Below are positions 34,019-43,264 of a stretch of DNA of 64,000 bases, one piece after another. Numbering within the stretch: position 1 is the first letter of the stretch; each line of letters opens with the position of its first letter. Both the position numbers and the translations under genes were made by a program. The notes under the pieces were generated by a model. The model saw nothing but the letters and a program-made list of their open reading frames with translations, was not told where the DNA came from and did no database searches. The DNA comes from Photobacterium sanctipauli (lineage in GTDB: Bacteria > Pseudomonadota > Gammaproteobacteria > Enterobacterales > Vibrionaceae), in contig NZ_PYMA01000022.1 in assembly GCF_003026495.1 (NCBI RefSeq), forward strand, positions 27,271 to 91,270, written 5' to 3'.

Positions 34019-35928
34019 ATCAGGCTATGCCCATCCAGGTGCTCAAGGAACGGCGCCGCTTTCATAAACCCGGTCAGGCGTGCCCCTTCCATGCGGTTGC
34101 CCTGGCTATCCCAGAAATCGATGGTCGGTAAACCGAGCACGTCCATTTGTTGCAATAGCTCGAAGTCCGTCGGCGTGTTGTTGGTGACGTCGGCCTGCAG
34201 CAACACGAATTGCTGGAGTTGTTGGGCAACGGCCGGATCGTGGAAGGTGTACTTTTCGAACTCTTTGCATGCCACGCACCAGTCGGCATAGAAGTCGAGC
34301 ATTACCGGCTTGCCGCTTGCCTTGGCGTCGGCAAGGGCAAGGTCGAGATCGTCGATGCTGGTCACCCGCTTAAACTCGACATTGACAGTCTGCTCGCTGG
34401 TGGCGGCTACCGGGCTGCTGCTACCGGTGATGAGCGGGTAGAGGGGCTGTACCGAGATAAACAACCCGACAATGGCGAGCACCGCCAACGCGCTGCTACG
34501 CCAAGAGACCGCCAAGGTGTTTTTGACATGGTAGAGCCAGCCAAATGCAGCAATCCCCAATACCGACCACAGGTACGGCATCCAAGCAGGCGGTAAGATT
34601 CGTTCCAGCAAGAACAGCGGGACGGCCAGCAAGACGAAGCCAAAGAAGACCTTCACATGGTTCATCCAATTACCGGCCTTCGGTAGCAGCTTGTTGCCAA
34701 ACATGGCGGCAAGGATCAAGGGGATCCCCATCCCGATAGCCAGTGCGTAGAGCGCAACCGCGCCGGTGAGTAAGTCCCCACTTTGGGCGACGTAAATCAA
34801 GGCGCCAGAGAGCGGGGCGGTGGTACAAGGCGAGCACACCAGGCCGGATATCGCCCCCATGGAAAATACGCCGCCGGTGTTGCCCCCTTGCTGCTTGTTG
34901 CTAAGGCCGTTTAGCCAGGTTTGCAGGCTGCTAGGCAGCTGCAAGGTATAGGCGCCGAACATCGACATTGCCAGCAGGACGAACAACACACTCAGGCCAA
35001 TCAGTATGTAGGGGTGTTGCAAGGCGGCTTGGAACTGCATACCCGCCGAAGCAACCACTAACCCCAGCAAGGTATAAGTCAGCGCCATGCCCTGTACATA
35101 GGTAAAGGCAAGGCGGAAGGTTCTGCCGTGGGTTTGTTGGCCGTTGCCAAGCACGATGCCGCTCAGGATTGGGTACATAGGCAGCACGCACGGGGTGAAC
35201 GCCAAACCGACGCCCAGAGCCAAGAAGACGAGCGGTGTCCACCATTGCTCGGCCAGATCCCCTGCCAGCTTGTCTTGCTGGGACGTCGGGGCGCTGTTGG
35301 TGGCAGCAAGTGCCGTCGAAGGTGCTGTTTTGTTGTTAGTACTTACTACGCTGCTGGCGTTGCTTTGAGCACTGTTCTGGTTATTGTTTTCGCTATTGCC
35401 ATTGGACGCGGCAGAAGACGAGCTGGCATTGATCACTGACGCATCGGTACCTGCCGCGACAGCATTGAGCGGGACGATTCGGATTTCCGGCGGGTAGCAG
35501 AAACCGGCCTTGGCACAACCCTGGTAGCGTACCGTCAGGGTGTCGCTATTGGTGGCATTGAGTACCGGGACGCTGAGGGTGAGCGGCTCGGTGTAGATAT
35601 TCACCTCACCAAAGAACTCATCCTGATAGGGCATGCCATTGGGAATATTGATATGCCCGAGCTCGGCCGTATCGGTCGTGACGGAGAGCTGGTGTTGGTA
35701 CAGATAGTAGTCGGGCTTAATTTGCCAGTCGAGGTAGACCCGATCGCCCTGCTGGCTGAAGTTGAAGACAAAGGCTTCGTCAACCGGGACGAATTGGTTC
35801 TGGTTGCTGGACGAGAGCCCCGGCAGGTTGAATGCCAGTAGCGGCAGGCTGGTGAGCAGCAGCCCGAGTAGCGCAAACCGGTTAAGAAGGCGGCCGCACA
35901 AGCCGCGATATCGTTGTAATAATGTCAT
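34009..35928 (-). CDS. dsbD: Thiol:disulfide interchange protein DsbD
   Basis: DsbD moves electrons from cytosolic thioredoxin across the inner membrane to periplasmic DsbC and DsbG. The 639-residue product has a signal peptide and the alpha domain with its redox Cys pair (GCAKAGFCYPP). The eight-helix beta domain follows (LAFTPCVLPMYPILSGIVLG and VCSPCTTAPLSG), then the C-terminal thioredoxin-like gamma domain (YADWCVACKEFEKYTF). A Ser/Asn/Ala-rich linker (about residues 160-215) joins alpha and beta and is longer than in E. coli. The gene stands alone, upstream of a short tandem repeat. Confidence 0.96.
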   Translation of the reverse strand: MTLLQRYRGLCGRLLNRFALLGLLLTSLPLLAFNLPGLSSSNQNQFVPVDEAFVFNFSQQGDRVYLDWQIKPDYYLYQHQLSVTTDTAELGHINIPNGMPYQDEFFGEVNIYTEPLTLSVPVLNATNSDTLTVRYQGCAKAGFCYPPEIRIVPLNAVAAGTDASVINASSSSAASNGNSENNNQNSAQSNASSVVSTNNKTAPSTALAATNSAPTSQQDKLAGDLAEQWWTPLVFLALGVGLAFTPCVLPMYPILSGIVLGNGQQTHGRTFRLAFTYVQGMALTYTLLGLVVASAGMQFQAALQHPYILIGLSVLFVLLAMSMFGAYTLQLPSSLQTWLNGLSNKQQGGNTGGVFSMGAISGLVCSPCTTAPLSGALIYVAQSGDLLTGAVALYALAIGMGIPLILAAMFGNKLLPKAGNWMNHVKVFFGFVLLAVPLFLLERILPPAWMPYLWSVLGIAAFGWLYHVKNTLAVSWRSSALAVLAIVGLFISVQPLYPLITGSSSPVAATSEQTVNVEFKRVTSIDDLDLALADAKASGKPVMLDFYADWCVACKEFEKYTFHDPAVAQQLQQFVLLQADVTNNTPTDFELLQQMDVLGLPTIDFWDSQGNRMEGARLTGFMKAAPFLEHLDGHSLMSK

Positions 35929-36008
35929 CTGATCTGGCTGGTTTTTGGGTAGAGTTAGTTTAACTATACTCTTTCAGACCGTGTTGATCAGCGTTTGGTT
36001 TCATTTGC

Positions 36009-36899
36009 TTAGGCTTTTGTTGTCCCGGTGAGCCCATCGCGCATGAAGTCGGTGAAATGACGGATATGGGCGGGGATATAACCGAGGCGCTGGTAGAGCA
36101 TGTAAATCGGCCGGGGCGGCGAGTACCAGCTGTCCATCATGGTGGTGAGCGTGCCGCTTGCAATGGCATCGGCCACCACGTAGTTCGGCAGGCAGGCAAT
36201 GCCCAAGCCGTTGATTGCGGCTTGCTTGATACTGTTGAGGTCGGCAATCGCCATCTTGACCGGCGAGTTGAGCCAGACGGTTTCTTTCTCATTGGTAAGT
36301 GCCCACTCAAACTCCGGCACGCTGGCCAGGCGGGCATGCTGGTTGATGTCGTCCGGGTGCTGCGGCGTGCCGTGGCTGGCAAGGTAGCTTGGGCTTGCCA
36401 CCAAGATACGCTGCGATTCGCCGATTTTGGCTGCGGCAAAACTGGAGTCGGGCTGCTGGCCCACCCGGAATACGACATCGTATTGCTCCGGGCTGTAGTC
36501 GTGGTGCTGATTGGACAAGTGGGTCAGCGATAGGGTGATGTCAGGGTGCATGGCCAAAAACTGGTTGAACAACGGCATCAGCTGATAGGTCAGCAACCCG
36601 ACAGGCGCGGAGATACGCAGCGCGCCACGGGGACTGGTGTGGCTGCTGTCATGGAGCTCGGTGGTGGCGGTTTCCAGCTCTTCAAGCAGGGGTTGGCAGC
36701 GCTCGAAATAGCTGACACCCAATGGGGTCAACGAGACGTTGCGGCTGTCCCTGATGACCAGCTGGCTGCCAAGGGTGTCTTCCAGCCGCTGCAACCGACG
36801 GCTCAGTGTAGCGGGTGGAATATCTAGCGCACTGGCTGCTGCTCTGAAACTTCCGTGTTGGGCAATTGCAATCAGGGTGCGCAGGTCGTCTAACTTCAT
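36009..36899 (-). CDS. LysR-family transcriptional regulator
   Basis: A 296-residue regulator with an N-terminal winged helix (MKLDDLRTLIAIAQHGSFRA, AASALDIPPATLSRRLQRLE) and a LysR substrate domain (GALRISAPVGLLTYQLMPLFNQFL, GLGIACLPNYVV). The subgroup is the one typified by regulators of short-chain dehydrogenases and aldehyde metabolism. It is not divergent from an adjacent target: dsbD lies downstream, and the 488 bp upstream hold no clear gene. The ligand and targets are unknown. Confidence 0.85.
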   Translation of the reverse strand: MKLDDLRTLIAIAQHGSFRAAASALDIPPATLSRRLQRLEDTLGSQLVIRDSRNVSLTPLGVSYFERCQPLLEELETATTELHDSSHTSPRGALRISAPVGLLTYQLMPLFNQFLAMHPDITLSLTHLSNQHHDYSPEQYDVVFRVGQQPDSSFAAAKIGESQRILVASPSYLASHGTPQHPDDINQHARLASVPEFEWALTNEKETVWLNSPVKMAIADLNSIKQAAINGLGIACLPNYVVADAIASGTLTTMMDSWYSPPRPIYMLYQRLGYIPAHIRHFTDFMRDGLTGTTKA

Positions 36900-37011
36900 A
36901 CCATTTTTGCATCGCTGCATAACGCTTTTACCTCTATCGCCAAACGATCTCTATGGCTACTATTTAAGGGCAGGCTTTCCTGTCTTGGCCTGCTCTGTAG
37001 CAAAAAGAGAC

Positions 37012-37122
37012 ATGATGCCGGATCCAACGTTGGGATTGACGCTGGACCCGGATATTGAACAACTGCGTCGGGAATCCGCAGCTGTTCATGGTCTTCGCCC
37101 TAGGATGGGGCGGAGACATTAA
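37012..37122 (+). CDS. Possible 36-codon small ORF
   Basis: ATGATG after an AAAAAGAGAC stretch opens a 36-codon frame (MMPDPTLGLTLDPDIEQLRR... ending in GLRPRMGRRH). It has no family I recognise. It could be a small protein, the end of a decayed gene, or chance. The composition is more gene-like (G+C rich) than the AT-rich flanks. Confidence 0.2.
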   Translation: MMPDPTLGLTLDPDIEQLRRESAAVHGLRPRMGRRH

Positions 37123-37271
37123 ATCAAACCTTTATTTTACCTTCCTTCTCTTATTATTTCCTGAACCTCTGATTGCATAGCACGTTTTTCTTGTGTCGTT
37201 TTCTGACGTCTTTTGTCCGTACCATTCCTCTTGTCGTTATTTCCGTTGCACCTGTGCCTTGTTGTTTAATC

Positions 37272-37319
37272 GTTCTGTGGTTCTGTGGTTCTGTGGTTCT
37301 GTGGTTCTGTGGTTCTGTG
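37272..37319. repeat. Six perfect 8-bp tandem repeats (GTTCTGTG)
   Basis: Six uninterrupted copies of GTTCTGTG lie between the dcuA terminator and the lysR upstream region. Perfect short tandem repeats of this kind are prone to copy-number change by slippage. They are not inside a recognised gene. Confidence 0.95.
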
Positions 37320-37340
37320 GTTTGGAGCTCAATGAAATAA

Positions 37341-37366
37341 AAAAGGCCACCCGGAGGTGGCCTTTT
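37341..37366 (-). terminator. dcuA terminator
   Basis: An 11-bp stem (AAAAGGCCACC / GGTGGCCTTTT) with a CGGA loop lies 22 bp past the dcuA stop, with A residues on the left giving a T-run on the minus strand. Confidence 0.9.
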
Positions 37367-37387
37367 AAAATCAGTGTGTTACCACCA

Positions 37388-38695
37388 TTACAGGATGATG
37401 CCACCGAATACGAAGCCTAGTGCAACAGAAGTTGCGATAGTGACCACACCTGGGATGAAGAACGGGTGGTTGAATACTAGGTTACCGATACGAGTAGAGC
37501 CTGTGTCATCCATCTCAACCGCTGCTAGTAGCGTTGGGTAAGTAGGAAGTACGAACAGTGCACTTACTGCCGCGAAAGAAGCGATAGCCGTTAGCGGAGC
37601 AACACCGATAGCCAGTGCAGCAGGCATTAGTGCGGTAGTGGTTGCGCCCTGAGAGTAAAGCAGCATAGAGGCAAAGAACAGTACTAGTGCTAGCATCCAT
37701 GGGTAGTCGCTTAGTAGCGAGCCAGCCACTTCTTTGATGCCGTCAACGTGGCCGTTAACGAACGTAGAACCAAGCCATGCCACACCCAGTACACACACAC
37801 ATGCAGTCATACCAGAGCGGAACGTTGGTGCTGCTGGGATTTTCGCTGCGTCGATGCCAGTGGTGAACACGATAGCGGCTGCCGCTGCTAGCATGAAGGT
37901 CATGATGGCTTCGTTACGGCCCAGTGCAGGGTTCTCGATTAGGCCTACAGAGCCAGAGATAGCCGCTGCGTAAGCAACAACGATTAGGATAGCGCCTAGG
38001 AAGATGAAGGTTGCTTTCTTCGCTGAAGCTGGGATGTCGCGCTTAGTCTGGCCCTGAAGCTTGATTAGGCCTTTTTCAAGACGCTCTTGGTATACAGGAT
38101 CGTCTTTTAGTTCGCCGCCTAGGAAGTTAGCAACGAATGCGCCTACCATACAAGCGATGAAGGTTGTCGGGATACAGATCAGTAGTAGCGTTAGGTAGCC
38201 TACTCCCAGCGGTTCAAGAATGCCTGAGAAGAATACAACCGCTGCAGAGATAGGCGATGCTGTGATCGCAATCTGAGAAGCAACAACCGCGATAGACAGC
38301 GGGCGAGAAGGGCGGATGCCTTGCTCTTTTGCTACTTCAGCGATAACTGGAAGCGTAGAGAATGCTGTGTGGCCAGTACCTGCCATTAGGGTCATCAGGT
38401 AAGTCACGATTGGCGCGTAGAACGTGATGCGTTTTGGGTTCTTACGCAGGAAGTTTTCAGCTAGCTCAACTAGCCAGTCCATACCACCAGCAACCTGCAT
38501 AGCAGCGATTGCAGTGATTACAGACATGATAATTAGGATTACATCGATTGGGATATAGCTTTGGCTGGTTGGCATGCCCAGTAGCAGTGAAAGTACGATT
38601 ACGCCGGCACCACCTGCCAGGCCGATACCAATACCGCCAATACGTGCGCCCAAGAAGATGAACGCGAGAACGACGAATAGTTCTACAGCTATCAT
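37388..38695 (-). CDS. dcuA: Anaerobic C4-dicarboxylate transporter DcuA
   Basis: DcuA exchanges aspartate, fumarate and succinate across the inner membrane. The 435-residue product has about ten membrane helices and family signatures MIAVELFVVLAFIFLGARIG, ALMAGTGHTAFSTLPVIAE, ASQIAITASPISAAVV and LPTYPTLLAAVEMDDTGSTR. It lies 113 bp downstream of aspA in the same direction, the classic aspA-dcuA pair: imported aspartate is deaminated to fumarate, which feeds the fumarate reductase encoded at 49.4-52.7 kb. Codon use suggests high expression. Confidence 0.97.
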   Translation of the reverse strand: MIAVELFVVLAFIFLGARIGGIGIGLAGGAGVIVLSLLLGMPTSQSYIPIDVILIIMSVITAIAAMQVAGGMDWLVELAENFLRKNPKRITFYAPIVTYLMTLMAGTGHTAFSTLPVIAEVAKEQGIRPSRPLSIAVVASQIAITASPISAAVVFFSGILEPLGVGYLTLLLICIPTTFIACMVGAFVANFLGGELKDDPVYQERLEKGLIKLQGQTKRDIPASAKKATFIFLGAILIVVAYAAAISGSVGLIENPALGRNEAIMTFMLAAAAAIVFTTGIDAAKIPAAPTFRSGMTACVCVLGVAWLGSTFVNGHVDGIKEVAGSLLSDYPWMLALVLFFASMLLYSQGATTTALMPAALAIGVAPLTAIASFAAVSALFVLPTYPTLLAAVEMDDTGSTRIGNLVFNHPFFIPGVVTIATSVALGFVFGGIIL

Positions 38696-38759
38696 ATGAT
38701 TGTCCTGTCTTAAAAGTTAAATGTAAAAATGTAAAAGGGGGAAATCTGTAGCAAAAGGT

Positions 38760-38786
38760 GGCGGATCTTCTTCCTGAAAATCCGCC
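38760..38786 (-). terminator. Hairpin in the aspA-dcuA gap
   Basis: GGCGGAT (38760-38766) pairs with ATCCGCC (38780-38786) around a 13-nt loop; the minus strand continues with ACCTTTTGC. It could attenuate read-through into dcuA or stabilise the aspA message. Confidence 0.45.
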
Positions 38787-38808
38787 GAGCTGTGTCGCAG
38801 TTACTTAA

Positions 38809-40269
38809 TTAGTTGTAACGCTTAGCTTTGTATTCTGGGTGCATTAGGTTCTGAACCGAGAAGATGTCGTCAAGCTGCTCTTCAGTTAGAAGACCGCGCT
38901 CTAGTACAACTTCACGTACGCTCTTACCTGTTTCTGCACAAATCTTACCTACAATGTCACCTTCGTGGTGGCCAATGAATGGGTTTAGGTAAGTTACGAT
39001 GCCGATAGAGTTGAATACGAAGTACTCACATACTTCTTTGTTCACTGTGATACCGTCGATGCACTTATCGCGTAGGTTGATACATGCATTTTTCAGTAGG
39101 TCGATAGATTCGAATACTGCCTGGCCGATCACTGGTTCCATTACGTTTAGCTGAAGCTGACCAGCTTCTGCTGCGAATGTCACAGTGGTGTCGTTACCAA
39201 TTACCTTGAAGCAAACCTGGTTAACCACTTCTGGGATTACTGGGTTTACTTTCGCTGGCATGATTGAAGAACCAGCCTGCATTTCTGGTAGGTTTAGCTC
39301 GTTAAGACCAGCACGTGGACCTGAAGAAAGAAGGCGCAGGTCGTTACAGATCTTAGATAGCTTAACCGCAGTACGCTTAAGCGCACCGTGAAGCATTACG
39401 TAAGCACCACAGTCAGAGGTTGCTTCGATTAGGTCTTCAGCTGGTACACATGGTAGGCCTGTTACTTCAGCAAGGCGCTGAACGGCAAGCTCTTGGTAAC
39501 CCGTTGCTGCGTTTAGACCAGTACCAATCGCTGTTGCACCTAGGTTAACCTCTAGAAGAAGCTGAGCTGTGTACTTAAGGTTCTTGATTTCTTCTTTGAT
39601 CAGAACGCCAAATGCGTGGAATTCCTGACCAACAGTCATCGGTACAGCGTCCTGAAGCTGGGTACGGCCCATTTTCAGTACGTCTGCGAACTCTTTGTCT
39701 TTCGCGTCGAAAGCAGCTTTTAGGTACTCAAGCGCTTCAAGCATCGTCATTACGCTGTTGTATACCGCTACACGGAAACCGGTTGGGTATGCACAGTTAG
39801 TAGACTGAGACTTGTTAACGTGGTCGTTAGGGTTGATGATGTCGTACTCGCCTTTCTCTTTGCCCATTAGCTCAAGAGCAAGGTTTGCAACAACTTCGTT
39901 GGTGTTCATGTTTACAGAAGTACCTGCGCCGCCCTGATATACATCAGAAGGGAACTGATCCATGCACTTACCTGTTTCAAGGATCTGGTCACAAGCTTTG
40001 ATGATGTACTCACCAACTTCTGAAGGGATAACGCCTAGCTCTTTGTTAGCCATTGCTGCCGCTTTTTTGGTGTAAACCATGCCGCGAACAAACTCTGGCA
40101 CATCAGAGATAGTAGTCTTGGAAATGTTGAAGTTCTCAACAGCGCGAAGTGTGTGAATACCCCAGTAAGCGTCAGCAGGGATGTGACGGTCACCAAGTAG
40201 GTCTTCTTCGATACGGGTTGCAACGTTTAACATTGCTTCATTTTTTTCTAGATCAATCATCTGAGACAT
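38809..40269 (-). CDS. aspA: Aspartate ammonia-lyase (aspartase)
   Basis: AspA deaminates L-aspartate to fumarate. The 486-residue product shows TRIEEDLLGDRHIPADAYWG, SDVYQGGAGTSVNMNTNEV, and the fumarase/aspartase superfamily signature GSSIMPAKVNPVIPEV with the catalytic loop Ser. It is slightly longer than E. coli AspA because of a 17-residue N-terminal extension (MSQMIDLEKNEAMLNVA). The start at 40269 is the first Met of the frame. Codons are strongly biased, as in highly expressed genes. A CRP-type palindrome lies about 195 bp upstream. Confidence 0.97.
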   Translation of the reverse strand: MSQMIDLEKNEAMLNVATRIEEDLLGDRHIPADAYWGIHTLRAVENFNISKTTISDVPEFVRGMVYTKKAAAMANKELGVIPSEVGEYIIKACDQILETGKCMDQFPSDVYQGGAGTSVNMNTNEVVANLALELMGKEKGEYDIINPNDHVNKSQSTNCAYPTGFRVAVYNSVMTMLEALEYLKAAFDAKDKEFADVLKMGRTQLQDAVPMTVGQEFHAFGVLIKEEIKNLKYTAQLLLEVNLGATAIGTGLNAATGYQELAVQRLAEVTGLPCVPAEDLIEATSDCGAYVMLHGALKRTAVKLSKICNDLRLLSSGPRAGLNELNLPEMQAGSSIMPAKVNPVIPEVVNQVCFKVIGNDTTVTFAAEAGQLQLNVMEPVIGQAVFESIDLLKNACINLRDKCIDGITVNKEVCEYFVFNSIGIVTYLNPFIGHHEGDIVGKICAETGKSVREVVLERGLLTEEQLDDIFSVQNLMHPEYKAKRYN

Positions 40270-40727
40270 GACGTAGCCTTAGTGGAATCTGCTAAATAAA
40301 TTCAAATGTTGAGCCAATCTAAAAATCAGAGGTCCATTCTGCAGAGAATTTGGCTAGATGATCGTACCTGACACCTTTTGTCTGAAGCCGATAATACTCC
40401 CCTTTAGGGGTAAAAACATAACCCAGATCACTTTTTTAATCGGAGTGAAAACATTTGCACAAGAATGCGATCTCGCTCACAAATACTGTTAACAATACCC
40501 CCTCTGAATGTGAGGATAAATGACCGATTATGACAATATGTGACCATTGTGTTTTATATCAGCAGCTGATGTATTGTAATAAATAGTTGCAATTAATCCT
40601 CTGTTTATTGAGTTGAAAAATGCTCGATAGCTCCCAATATTTGATTTAAGCGTAGGGCAATTTTGTGATACAGCCATGTTGTGCCACATTAGGGTCTTCC
40701 ATACTGCCAATGACCAAGGGGTAAGCC
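40270..40727. promoter_or_regulatory. Divergent control region aspA-fxsA
   Basis: 458 bp of AT-rich DNA without a gene between divergent aspA and fxsA. It contains a CRP-type site (40466-40481) and should hold promoters for both. Confidence 0.6.
40466..40481. promoter_or_regulatory. CRP-type site upstream of aspA
   Basis: TGCGA-TCTCGC-TCACA matches the CRP half-sites TGTGA-N6-TCACA with one change. E. coli aspA is CRP-activated, so a role here is likely, though the distance to the start (about 195 bp) needs a distal promoter. Confidence 0.6.
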
Positions 40728-41282
40728 GTGTTTCCGATATTATTGTTTTTATTTATTGTTGTGCCGATTGTTGAAATCGCGCTATTTGTTCAAGTAGGTG
40801 GCTTCCTTGGCTTGTGGCCAACAATAGGCTTGGTTTTGGTGACGGCGATTGTCGGTGCCTCTTTGGTGCGCAGCCAGGGGATTGCCACCCTGATGTCGGT
40901 ACAGAGTCGCTTGCAACAAGGGGAGCTGCCAGCCCAACAAATTGTCGAAGGCGTCATGCTGGCCGTCTCTGGCGTGCTGTTGCTCACCCCGGGTTTCATG
41001 ACTGATGCGATGGGTATGATGGTATTGCTGCCGGCCCCGCGCGCCATGCTAGCCAAGCAACTGATGAGCCGAGTAAAGGTACAAGGCATGGCATCGGGGT
41101 CGGGCTTTAGTGCTGGCTTTGGTGGCGGTCAGGGCTTTGACGGCCAGAGCCCGTTTGGTCAGGATCCTTTCAGCCAGCACCGTCATGGCCAGCACCAAGA
41201 TCAAGACGGCGATGTGTTTGACGGTGAATTCGAGCGCAAGGATAAAAAGCAAGACGACGACGATACCCCGCGCTTGCGTTAA
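40728..41282 (+). CDS. fxsA: FxsA family cytoplasmic-membrane protein
   Basis: FxsA is a small membrane protein that, when overproduced in E. coli, suppresses exclusion of phage T7 by the F factor; its normal role is unknown. The 184-residue product has the family N-terminus (FPILLFLFIVVPIVEIALFV), GASLVRSQG, and LLLTPGFMTDAMGMMVLLP, with three or four membrane helices. The C-terminal 70 residues are Gly/Gln/Asp-rich and probably unstructured. The start is GTG at 40728, after an AAGGGG site. It lies between aspA and the groESL area as in E. coli. Confidence 0.92.
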   Translation: MFPILLFLFIVVPIVEIALFVQVGGFLGLWPTIGLVLVTAIVGASLVRSQGIATLMSVQSRLQQGELPAQQIVEGVMLAVSGVLLLTPGFMTDAMGMMVLLPAPRAMLAKQLMSRVKVQGMASGSGFSAGFGGGQGFDGQSPFGQDPFSQHRHGQHQDQDGDVFDGEFERKDKKQDDDDTPRLR

Positions 41283-41306
41283 TACTTTGCCCATTGAGTA
41301 GAACGG

Positions 41307-41333
41307 AAAAAGACAGCCTTGGCTGTCTTTTTT
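41307..41333. terminator. Terminator between convergent fxsA and the MATE gene
   Basis: AAAAAGACAG pairs with CTGTCTTTTT around CCTTGG, with T- and A-runs on both sides, so it can act in both directions. Confidence 0.9.
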
Positions 41334-41353
41334 GTTAATGCTGTTCATATTTT

Positions 41354-42724
41354 CTATGGCGCGACAGGTGGTGCGGTAACCAATAGGTTGTGCCGCAGCC
41401 TGATGGCATAGAGGTAAGCCACTAGCCCGCTGAGCATATTGGCAACGGCGATACCGATAAATAATCCTTCTGTGCCATAAATTTCGCTGCCCAGCCAAGC
41501 AAGGGGTAAAAGCAAGCCAAACAAGCGGAACAGGTTCCAAAATAGCGAAAGTAGCGATCGGTGCATGGCATTCAGGGCACTGATCAGCAGCATGCACACG
41601 GCCTGAAGGCCATAGCTGAACGGGACTACTATCAAGTAATGCCATAGCTGGGTTTGCACTGCCTCGTCCTGGCTAAACAGCGAGGAAAGCGGCCAGCTCA
41701 GGGGCACCATCATAATAAAGATCAGCAACTGGAATACAATCGCAAACCGCATAGCGGTAAATAAAGCGGCAAAGGCGCGCTTAGGGTTATTGGCACCGAG
41801 ATTTTGCGCCATAAACGGCATTAGGATTGAACCAAGTGCCATCATTACAATCACCAAAATCGATTCGATCCGCATGGCTGCACCATAGGCGGCGACCGAT
41901 GCTGTGCCTTGTGCCGCGAGCAGGGTCATCAGCAGTGCGCCCGAGAGCGGGTTTAGTGCATTCGACAAGCCAGCTGGCGTACCTATTTGCAGAATTTGCA
42001 CCCAATCTTTGAAAATTAATGATGGTTGGGGCTTGGCGACCATTTTTTCGCGGTGGATCAAAATATACAGCGAGTTGATCAGGGCGAAGGCCCAGCTGAT
42101 CCCGCTGGCGATGGCAGCCCCTTTTACCCCTAGTTCGGGAAAAGGCCCGACGCCGAAGATCAGTAAAGGATCGAGCACACCGTTGATTGCCCCGGCCAGC
42201 ATCATGATTTTGGCGGGGGTCTTGGTGTCTCCAGTGGCCCTTATTGCGCTATTTCCCGCCATCGGGATCACCAGCAGCGGGATGGCGATATACCAAATCG
42301 ACATATAGTCGTGAATGATCGGCAATAAGTCCGGCTCGGCACCGATCAGCGAGAAGATTGGCTCGATGGTCGCCAGGCCGATGGCAGAGGCGAAAATCAT
42401 TACCAATACGGCAAGCAACAAGCCGTGGGTTGCCAGCCTGGCGGCCAGTTTAGGCGTCCCCTTGCCGAGCAGGCGACCGATACTGGTGGAAATCCCGACG
42501 CTGATCCCCATGGTGATACAGTTGATGGCGAAGGTGATCGGGAAAGTAAAGCTGACGGCAGCAAGCGCATCGGTACCCAGCAGCGAAATAAAGAAGGTAT
42601 CGACCAAGTTGAACATCAGGATCGCCACCATCCCGAACACCATAGGAACGGTTAAGCGTCTCAGTACATCCGGTATTGGGTCAGATAACAATCCGTGCTT
42701 ATCTGGCTTTTGACTTGTTGCCAT
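41354..42724 (-). CDS. MATE-family multidrug efflux transporter
   Basis: A 456-residue inner-membrane protein with 12 helices in two homologous halves, typical of MATE Na+/H+-driven drug exporters. Signatures include VPMVFGMVAILMFNLVDTFF, LGTDALAAVSFTFPITF, IRATGDTKTPAKIMM, and APMRIE-like GAAMRIESILVIVMMALGSI. The ATG at 42724 (MATSQKPDKHGLL) is preferred to the upstream in-frame start. The gene is convergent with fxsA and divergent from groESL. The substrate cannot be told from the sequence. Confidence 0.88.
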   Translation of the reverse strand: MATSQKPDKHGLLSDPIPDVLRRLTVPMVFGMVAILMFNLVDTFFISLLGTDALAAVSFTFPITFAINCITMGISVGISTSIGRLLGKGTPKLAARLATHGLLLAVLVMIFASAIGLATIEPIFSLIGAEPDLLPIIHDYMSIWYIAIPLLVIPMAGNSAIRATGDTKTPAKIMMLAGAINGVLDPLLIFGVGPFPELGVKGAAIASGISWAFALINSLYILIHREKMVAKPQPSLIFKDWVQILQIGTPAGLSNALNPLSGALLMTLLAAQGTASVAAYGAAMRIESILVIVMMALGSILMPFMAQNLGANNPKRAFAALFTAMRFAIVFQLLIFIMMVPLSWPLSSLFSQDEAVQTQLWHYLIVVPFSYGLQAVCMLLISALNAMHRSLLSLFWNLFRLFGLLLPLAWLGSEIYGTEGLFIGIAVANMLSGLVAYLYAIRLRHNLLVTAPPVAP

Positions 42725-42798
42725 AGTGTTCTCAGAAAAGAAATGCCTGCCTACCCTAATGCAAAGAATGTGATCGGGCAAAAAAACTGCCATATATT

Positions 42799-42862
42799 TT
42801 TGAAAAAATACGGGGCTAGGACTTGGGATCTCAAAAAACGACCCAACATGTCTATGTAACAG
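42799..42862 (+). promoter_or_regulatory. Possible heat-shock (sigma-32) promoter for groESL
   Basis: CTTGGGA at about 42831-42837, then 13 bp, then CCCAACATGT resembles the sigma-32 pattern (CTTGAAA, 11-16 bp, CCCCATNT), about 70 bp upstream of the groES start. It is imperfect; a second weak candidate begins with TTTTGAAA at 42798. groESL is a universal heat-shock operon. Confidence 0.35.
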
Positions 42863-42932
42863 AAAAAGTAAACGGCAATTCCGTTTACCTTATTAATCGT
42901 ATGGATATTACCAAAATCAGGAGAGACGACCG

Positions 42933-43223
42933 ATGAACATTCGTCCTTTACATGACCGAGTTATTGTTGAGCGCCAAGAAGTTGAATCTAAGTCTGCTGG
43001 TGGCATCGTGCTAACAGGCTCTGCTGCTGAAAAATCAACTCGCGGTAAAGTATTGGCTGTCGGCAATGGCCGCATTCTAGAAAACGGCACGGTTCAGCCG
43101 CTGGACGTTAAAGTTGGTGATACTGTGATCTTTGCTGAAGGCTACGGCACGAAGACTGAAAAGATCGACGGTAAAGAAGTCCTGATCATGTCTGAGAACG
43201 ACATCATGGCAATCGTTGAATAA
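42933..43223 (+). CDS. groS: Co-chaperonin GroES
   Basis: GroES caps the GroEL cage. The 96-residue product (MNIRPLHDRVIVERQEVESK, SAGGIVLTGSAAEKSTRGKV, the mobile loop, ending in NDIMAIVE) matches the family throughout. It is 41 bp upstream of groL in one operon and follows a strong AGGAGAGA ribosome site. Confidence 0.99.
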   Translation: MNIRPLHDRVIVERQEVESKSAGGIVLTGSAAEKSTRGKVLAVGNGRILENGTVQPLDVKVGDTVIFAEGYGTKTEKIDGKEVLIMSENDIMAIVE

Positions 43224-43264
43224 TCCGATCACCTCGAATTAAGAATTAAGAAAGGAAGAAAGAC

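Larger units (their letters stand above)
36900..37340. other. Gene-poor stretch upstream of lysR
   Basis: This stretch between lysR and the dcuA terminator holds the lysR promoter, one small open frame (37012-37122) and six tandem 8-bp repeats (37272-37319). I see no other coding signal. Confidence 0.5.
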
